64,000 bases of DNA from Heterobilharzia americana (Eukaryota > Platyhelminthes > Trematoda > Strigeidida > Schistosomatidae). The notes beneath the pieces are model-generated. The model did no database searches. It was not told the origin of the DNA and saw only the letters and a list, made by a program, of their open reading frames with translations. Positions 57,311-64,000 of this stretch are shown here, piece after piece. The position numbers and the translations under genes were made by a program. The stretch's first letter is position 1, and each line of letters starts with the position of its first letter. The stretch spans positions 90,234,708 through 90,298,707 of the forward strand of contig OX104127.1 in NCBI GenBank assembly GCA_944470555.2. Reading direction: 5' to 3'.

Positions 57311-59754
57311 TCATATGATTATGCACAATAAAGCGTTTACGTGACTACTCCAGTAAATAATTGTTTTGTGTAATAGACACAGTAAACAAACAAAACGGAA
57401 TTGAAGTTAAACGCTTTTGTCATGTTTTAACCTTTCTGCCAGACACACACCAGCTTCATTTTGCAACAGCTGTATTATATCACTATTCGAAGACTTGTTT
57501 CACTGACGGTTGGAAGATGTGGAGGGGAAATGCGATTGATTCGTATCCAAGTGCTTGACATGTTTTCCTATGAAGTAAAGTGAGAGGCTAGAATATAAAC
57601 GGAGTAAAAAGCGAGCAGTTTTTTATTCGGTGAACTACACACAACATTTTAGTGAAAGTATTTCATCCGGAAATTAAACATCTTTTTTTCAAGCTTTAGT
57701 CTCCTATTTTTCCGCTTCAACTGCTTGTTTTCTACATTACTGACATCTTCGAGTCGTTTTTTTCTATCACATCTCTCATTTATCAGCCGTCTACTGAATA
57801 CATCGCATTAGATGCTAAATGAATGCCTTTTCATCAGGAGAATAGACAACTATCTTCCTTCCACTAAAGACTACACTTATAATCATGCCGGTCGATCTAT
57901 CTTTATTTCGTCTGATTGTTTCACTGACTTGGCTTCTTGATGTTTTTGAACCGCATATGAAATTGTCACCCATTCAAAAATATCTGTTTCTCATCTTTCC
58001 TGATTCTATAAAATGAGCTGCATGCCCCTGCAGTAAGTTCAGTCCTGCCAGGATTAGAGGCTTCTTGGTTCGTCTAATGAAGAATACTTTGTTACCAGAC
58101 ATCTAATTAGGAAGGATTTTCGTTATTCGTCTTTTTCAACTCAGATTTTGATCAGTCTGCTTCCCGCTTCCAATCCATATTTTGGATTGATTACTTATAC
58201 TTCGTCTTCCAATGCATTATATTCCACAGTTTTTTCTGTGGCTAAGTCTCAGTATTTGCTGACAATGGTGGTTTCCTGCAGCATATCAGCTGAAACAAAC
58301 ATTTTTTTATGGTCTTTCTTTTTACTGAAGAACGACAAATAGTGATCTCAGTAACATTTCGATCTTTGAAATGCTTTATTTCAAGTCTAGTTACTCCAGT
58401 CCATAGCTGTTTTTCTATCAAGTGGTTATTCTACAATGATACGACTTCTTTCTAATCATCAACTTTACCGAACTCCTCCCGCTGGGATCTATTTCCTTAA
58501 TTTTTAAACAAGGAAACTGATCACTTGATACCATCTTTAGTACTTCATGATCTACCAAAATATGTGACTACCGCCCAAACAACTGTTTGGTGTCTAACCG
58601 ATGATTCTTGTGCTAATTACTCATCAATCTACACGAGTTAGGATTTTTAAGGAAATGGTTCTAATATGCTAACAAATCGTAGGTCACAAAATGATGCTAC
58701 TAAGAATGATTGAACAGCATCCTCTTCCGTACTCAGCCAGTATGTACTTGCTTGAAGAAGGCAAGTCATCCTTGCAACACCTGAAAGTGCTTTCAGGGTG
58801 CACATGTGGATCACCTATTAGCATGGACAATTTATAATCATCACAGCTTGGCATCCACCGTTTAGTTACTTGGTCAGGGCTCCTCGTAGATTTAGTCTTA
58901 CTCCTTACATTTCCTCAGACTGTCTTGAATATGTTTCTTCATTTGTTGTTGTTATCAAAACAATGTGCGTAGAATATGACTTTTAATAACGAAAACGTCT
59001 CAATTAGTCTTGTCTCATTGGTGTGACTATAATTTTAGGTAGTTTATATTTTCTTTATATGGTCTGGACAAGAATTTCTTAGGTGTCATCATTTTGAAGC
59101 AAATACAGTGAGAACAAATGGTTCTCGCAATAGTATCATGCCCTTGTCATACCCAAGAGACTGAATATTTTATGCAGACACCCAGTAATTTATTTAGGGC
59201 AGGATCATCCTTTCTAAATTACACTGCAGGTTGACCTTGACACATGACACGGTGTGGTATTCTTTCTCCTCACGCTTTTGTCTGTTACTAAAACTGGAAT
59301 CCATGTGATCATAATCAATGTTAATGCGGAGTAATAGAGAGGCTATAAAATTAACAAAGAGACAACTGCACGTGAAATAATTTTTTTACATGATGTCATA
59401 TTGGAAAAGCCATTACACTAAATTTATGGTTAATGATCCCATATGGTATTTCTGCTTTTCATTGGAATATTAAGACATTTTGCTGTAGTGTGAAAGGGGA
59501 TGTAAATAATGAGGACTATATGATGTTATGAAAGGTAAAAGCAAGCCATATGCTTTTGAAAGATGAATTACCCAGTGCAGAGAAAGGTGAGAAATGATAA
59601 ATTTGGTAGCAATAAAAGTGGGTTTAAGCGAGTGAAAATTGGTTCAAAGAAGTATTATAACAGCCGAAGAATGGGGGACTGTATTTGACCTTAACTTAGA
59701 AGAACCTAATATTTATGTCAACAGATTATGTAGTTGCGTGTATTTTCCCATCGT
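57311..59754. other. Long stretch without an identified gene
   Basis: Between about 58130 and 58930 one plus frame is open over long intervals with few stops (for example IPSLVLHDLPKYVTTAQTTV at about 58530, and SSLQHLKVLSGCTCGSP at about 58768). This could be a decayed coding region of a mobile element, but no catalytic motif is recognised. The rest is AT-rich and silent. Confidence 0.4.
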
Positions 59755-60130
59755 TGGTTGGACCAAATTGATCGATCTTTATTGGCATATGGGTTCCTGT
59801 GCGGATCCTTCGATATCACTATTATCCGTAACAATCATAAAATTGAAGTGACAGGCAATATCGAGGCATCAGTCCAAGAGCCAATAAGCCGATCGAGAGC
59901 TATCAGTTTGGTTTAACTAACGACGTGCTAATACAAGCAACGGCATAAAAACTGTACGCAATGCACAAGAGGTGGCTATCGTGACTCAGTGACCAAGTGG
60001 ATAACGTCCTAGCGTTTAAAGCCATCGTCCCGAGTTCAAGTCTTATTAGGAACAACATCGCTCACTAGGAAGGCAAGTACATCCAGCTAATAAATTCCAG
60101 ATTGAATGAAACATGCGTAATCTCCATAAA
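59755..60130. mobile_element. Type-1 hammerhead SINE, inverted composite, decayed
   Basis: A tail piece with TTGGCATATGGGTTCC and a complementary piece (CAATATCGAGGCATC, then AAGAGCCAATAAG) form a small inverted repeat around 59835. Next comes a plus unit with A box AGTGGATAACG (about 59996-60006), B box GAGTTCAAGTC, and a hammerhead remnant with CUAAUAA and an unaltered GAAA. Not catalytic. Confidence 0.75.
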
Positions 60131-60412
60131 CAAATGTATGCACTGGGAATGGAAATAATGCATTACTTCCTGTGATCAATTTGCTCCACTTACACAAGAA
60201 ATGTTCATATAATACTACAACATGTGGAGAGTAAATAAACAATGTCTATACTATGATCAGAAATTTAAGGTAGTATATTAAGTAAAGTTGATGACATCGA
60301 CTGAAGACCTATTGATTTGTCACCTTTTGAGTATTCTATTTGAAAGAAGGTATATTATTACTTAATGGTTGCTTCAATTTTAGACTACGAAACATGCCCA
60401 CTGAGTCACACA
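60131..60412. other. Spacer without recognised features
   Basis: AT-rich, nothing recognised. Confidence 0.4.
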
Positions 60413-60552
60413 GAAGAGATAATTCAGCGAAGAAAATTTCCTTTTCGACGATATCATTTTATAAAGCTGTACAATTTATACATATCACAAACATATAACA
60501 GTCTATTATAAAACAATAGGGTATAATTACATCATTAACCTAGTGCTAAAAA
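60413..60552 (-). repeat. 3' pseudo-LTR of P8
   Basis: Reverse complement of 61216-61356 with few differences. It has the same relative orientation to the body as the single terminal repeat of P7 at 33467-33614. Confidence 0.88.
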
Positions 60553-61215
60553 CACCTGAATCAAGAATGCAAATTAGTTGCATATTAAACTAAGACAGTA
60601 GAAATATTGAGGAAGGCGAGGAGTTTGACAAGTTGAAAATTGTAGATAAGAAACGCAAATATTGAGTGTCCACTTGATAGATATGTGTAAAGAAGGTGAA
60701 GAATGAGACAAGCGTCATAATGAAGGTGGTAATAATAAACTAATTAATTATAATGAAATCGGAAAAATGTGAGTGTTAAGACCATAGTAAATTAAGAGAT
60801 TGGACATGCTTCCTTGCATTCAGAGATCAGGCTTGAATTGTTGAATTGTCAGTGCTTCCGCTGTGCACAACTGTCGAACTCGTACTCCTTTAGAACTGTT
60901 CCATTTGACGAGATAAATCACACTGAAGGAGGATTCTGATCGAGCTGTATGTTTATAGTTGACCAAATGTTGAAGAATTGAACTGTTAACAGAGTTGTAT
61001 TCTCCCCTCGACAACCATGCAGGATAGTGCTCTGAGATACAATTGGAAAGCGTTCGCTTTGTGCAGCCTATATAACTGCCTTCACATGAGCCAGTTAATT
61101 TGTAGACACATTTCGAGGTGGCCCAAAGTGGCAACTTGTCCTTAACGCACTCCGGAATGAGTTGTTGACTACAGAATGTGATCTGCAGCTTCGCAGAGAA
61201 GAATGTTTTCTTCAG

Positions 61216-61356
61216 CACTAGGTTAATGATGTAATCATACCCTATTGTTTTATAAATAGACTGTTATATGTTTATGATATAAATAAATACGATTGTACAG
61301 CTTTAGAAAATGATATCGTCGAAAAGGAAATTTTCTTCGCTGAATTATCTCTTCTC
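61216..61356 (+). repeat. 5' inverted pseudo-LTR of P8
   Basis: Inverted relative to the body of P8. It starts at the truncation point of the coding region. Confidence 0.88.
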
Positions 61357-61734
61357 TATGATTGCTTAAATGTTAATGTTTTATTTTATAAGTAATTCTA
61401 AAAAGAAACGTGCACGAAATTTCATGCAGGAATATTTATCTGCATTCTTTTCTGGTTTTTATTAAAGCACAGTTTTAGCTTAGTTTTACAGACTTAATTA
61501 GACACATGAACTTTATTAAGGCTGAAAATGTTTTGCAGAATTTAGCGGTTGTATACCACTTCATCGCTTTATTTTTAGTTTCATGCAGGCTAACCAATGC
61601 AGGGTATACACTAATAAGTGTAATTCACATTTCCTTCATAACTAAGAAAAGGGTATCTTATTTATGCAGAATACTGAAGAAAAGTGTTAGGACTGAGAAT
61701 TTTTAATGTGAACATTTGAAAACAACAAATATTT
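61357..61734. other. AT-rich stretch without recognised genes
   Basis: An open frame of 66 codons at 61506-61706 has no recognised domain. Confidence 0.45.
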
Positions 61735-62400
61735 CAGCGAAGAACGTGTTCTCAGAGATTTCATTTTCAAAGCGGTACAATCGAAAATTTATGCATTTAT
61801 CTAGTGTAAGGATTTGATAGTTAAAAACGGTTTGTCATGCATAGCAACACAATTAGTGTCACTGAAGGTGGGTGGGGGTCAGAGGAAATTTCAAAGACTG
61901 GAAACGCAGACCATGAAAGTAGAAAGGGGTTGGATAATCTTTTTTTGTGTACACAGTTCAGGTTTCTCAGTTATGGGTGACAAGAGTTTCAGTGATGCAG
62001 AGAATACGAAACTATACAGCCTTTGGGAGGTTTCTCTTCACTTTACAGATGATTTTAATCAAGGAGGTTTTTTGAGTTGTTAGAAATCATTGGGTGACAA
62101 AAGAATACTAATCTCAGCGTTGATGTGAAGAATGTTCTCTTTAGAGAGCTTGATATCCTCAATTTTAGAGTGTCAGCAGTAGAATCAACTTTGAAGTTTA
62201 GATTCATATAGAGTGTCTTTTTTGACACGATGGTAAGGTTCACTTTGCGAGGTTTGGGCTTGATGTTTCTGTCTATGAATCGTGGTGGAAATTCTAATGG
62301 GTACATTTTGCGCACATTTGAAAACACAATAAGATAACATGAAATTGCCAAATCGATTTTTTCTTCTCGCTTAACAAATTAGGCACAGTTTGTTAAGCCT
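61735..62400 (-). mobile_element. Penelope-like element P12: connector fragment with 3' end
   Basis: Minus-strand frame 62351-62055 gives KMYPLEFPPRFIDRNIKPKP, then KKTLYMNLNFKVDSTADTLK, LRISSSLKRTFFTSTLRLVF. These are the connector blocks between RT and GIY-YIG in PLEs (RFI..N; L.LR...A.KRTF.A..L...F). Further left the nuclease is damaged. The left end (61735-61815) contains ATTTCATTTTCAAAGCGG, homologous to the terminal repeat of P11, and the sequence 61860-62300 parallels 41130-41660 within P11. Confidence 0.8.
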
Positions 62401-62884
62401 TTGAATTAATATCTTCGAATATGATAATACCTACTTGATCATGTTGCCACTTACCCTATGGCATATAAAACAAGATGTCAGTATAAATCTCACAACTTGA
62501 GTTTTACTATATTGTGAGAACGACTGATTATAGGAATGTGTAGTGCATAGCACGAATCTAGGCAGCCAAGAAAGTGATGAAGATCATCCAGCAGATACTA
62601 TGGAGAGAAGATAACAGAATATTGAGTACAAACACCGAAAGAAAGAACACTGCACACTGGTAGACTGAAAACGTAAATGTTAGTTAATGTGGTCTTATTG
62701 TTAGGTTTATTACTCTTATTATTATCAGCTGTAATTGTTCAATAAACAATCTCTGCTGCATCGCTAACTACCTCTTAAAATTATATTAACCAGCAGTGGA
62801 ATTCCGCAATTCTGGTTTTTAAGACACTTTTTATTGACAGCGAACTCATAAAACAAATTAAAAGACTCCTATATATATACCGAA
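62401..62884. other. Stretch without recognised genes
   Basis: A block ending near 62770 (TTCAATAAACAATCTCTGCT and following) has a polyadenylation-like AATAAA and could be an LTR or transcript end. This is not supported further. Confidence 0.35.
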
Positions 62885-64000
62885 GGAAACAAAATAAACG
62901 AAAAGGAGAAACAAATAAAACGATGGACTGACCACCTCAAAAAACTCCCGAATCGACCATCAACACCATAACCACCACCACCTGCAACCCGTCCAGAAAT
63001 ATCACCAGCAGCACAGCAACACAACTATCAGAGAACACAAACCATCCAACAAAAGCAGAAGTGGAGTCGTGAACGCCAAACAGACGCTGAAATACGGAAA
63101 AGCAGCAAGACCGGATGGAATTCATCCAGAAACATTGAAAACAGAAACAAAGACAACACTGGACATGCTTAAACATCACCACTAATACAGGAGCTTTGGA
63201 AGGAAGGAAGGAAGGAAGTAAAGGTACCCAGTGAATGATTGTAGGAACATCTACCTTGGCAAACTACCAATGAAAGAATGCCATAATGTTTGGAAGATGT
63301 GGTGCGGAATCATGCTCCTGTCAGTGTCCAGCTGGAGCAAACAAAATATTAGATCGTATCATTTTGGGGATAGAGACAAAACAATGCTCTGTATTCAGAG
63401 TTGTGAGCGGAACAGGATGGTTGACTGGCTGACTTCAGGAGGAACAAGTGATGTGTGGATCAGATTGCAACTCAACTCAACGCTATGCATCATCATAGAA
63501 CAGCGCATAGAATAGCGGTTAACTCAAACTCAAATTCATCGACTTTGAAATGCTCTTCCATCGAGGTGTCGACCCAGAAGTAATTTCACAGGAAGCTACT
63601 TCAACACCATGGTCTAACCACAACAAACCTTTATCAACCTCATTCAACAACTATATACCATGCTATATGATGCTACATGTGGATTGATTCACAATGGGAA
63701 GCTCAGTGACGCCTCTGGAGTGGAAGTGAAGACAGGAGTAAGATAAGGTTGCCACATACTATCACCGATCATCTTCCCGTTCATGGTGGACTGGACTGGA
63801 TCATGAAACAGACAACTGCAAGCAGCGAGAATATGAGCATACGTTGACTGGACCGATGAAAAGAGCCTAGAAGATTTGGATTTCGCCAGCCATGATGATT
63901 TATGTGTAATGTCATGTCACATGAACTCGAAGATCTACTGGAGAAAACCAACGATATTCAGTTCATCGAGAAGGCCATCAAACATGCAAAGCTGAGATTC
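62885..64000 (+). mobile_element. RTE-type LINE copy G, divergent subfamily, runs off the window
   Basis: Begins in the pre-RT linker (KRRNK-type basic stretch; a CGATGGACTGACCACCTC block equivalent to the one near 28276 in copy D), with a GGAA array at 63197-63219. RT frames follow: FIDFEMLFHRG (about 63535), HHGLTTTN, a frame change at 63629, FINLIQQLYTMLYDATCGLI with HNGKLSDASGVEVKTGVR (63630-63745), LSPIIFPFMVDW (about 63755-63795), then EDLDFASHDDLCV (about 63868-63905). It is very similar to copy F and shares its post-palm insertion. Its 3' part is outside the window. Confidence 0.86.
63197..63219. repeat. (GGAA)n array in RTE copy G
   Basis: About five and a half GGAA units. Copies B (about 6820-6830) and C (11279-11294) have shorter GGAA runs at the equivalent site. 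Confidence 0.9.

Larger units (their letters stand above)
60413..61356 (-). mobile_element. Penelope-like element P8 flanked by inverted pseudo-LTRs
   Basis: The body at 61218-60820 on the minus strand is open for 132 codons: a connector (KKTFFSAKLQITFCSQQL, DKLPLWATSKCVYKL) and a complete-looking GIY-YIG domain (GSCEGSYIGCTKRTLSNCIS with EHYPAWLSRG, then HLVNYKHTARSESSFSVIYL and EALTIQQFKPDL). The right flank (61216-61356) and left flank (60413-60552) are inverted copies of one terminal repeat containing ATATCGTCGAAAAGGAAA. The right repeat touches the first codon of the open frame, so the RT was lost before or during insertion. It is nearly identical to P7. Confidence 0.88.

Overview
The window looks like intergenic or intronic DNA of a schistosomatid blood fluke (trematode). 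The base composition is AT-rich and there is no intact cellular gene. Nearly everything recognisable is repeat-derived: Schistosoma-type SINE-like units that carry a pol III promoter plus a hammerhead ribozyme, Penelope-like elements (PLEs) with GIY-YIG tails, and RTE-type non-LTR retrotransposons. Family assignments come from reading translations and motifs by eye; no database search was run. The exact species cannot be told.

Layout. 1-1473: RTE copy A (+), with a (GGCAG)n expansion. 1480-2760: PLE P1 (-). 3960-5165: PLE P2 (+). 5174-7893: RTE copy B (-). 7894-8480: PLE P3 (-). 9925-12935: SINE scrap and RTE copy C (+). 13985-16030: the most complete PLE, P4. 16035-16510: a hammerhead SINE fold-back. 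17255-17363: one candidate host exon. 18190-19290: PLE P5. 20010-23210: four hammerhead SINE loci. 23448-24715: PLE P6 between inverted pseudo-LTRs. 26108-30112: RTE copy D (-), the longest copy, with about 63 CCAG units. 32938-33614: PLE P7. 34905-35850: SINEs and PLE P9. 37900-38980: PLE P10. 40486-42226: PLE P11 with inverted ends, carrying a second type of hammerhead SINE. 42505-43753: SINE and RTE copy E. 47545-49140: RTE copy F. 49849-50830: a different LINE reverse transcriptase. 51680-52365: inverted pair of type-2 hammerhead SINEs. 53822-55080: LINE AP-endonuclease remnant. 56540-57310: SINE and PLE P13. 59755-60130: SINE. 60413-61356: PLE P8 with inverted ends. 61735-62400: PLE P12. 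62885-64000: RTE copy G, running off the window.

Three things stand out. First, two distinct hammerhead-bearing SINE families repeatedly occur as head-to-head inverted dimers, and four of the ribozyme copies keep an unbroken catalytic core. Second, all six RTE copies that cover the palm region share one ancestral frameshift and carry simple repeats at the same internal sites, which fits a defective lineage amplified in trans and seeding microsatellites. Third, three 5'-truncated PLE copies are flanked by inverted pseudo-LTRs abutting the truncated coding region. No set of genes here acts together as a cellular pathway; the relationships are insertion, nesting and trans-mobilisation.
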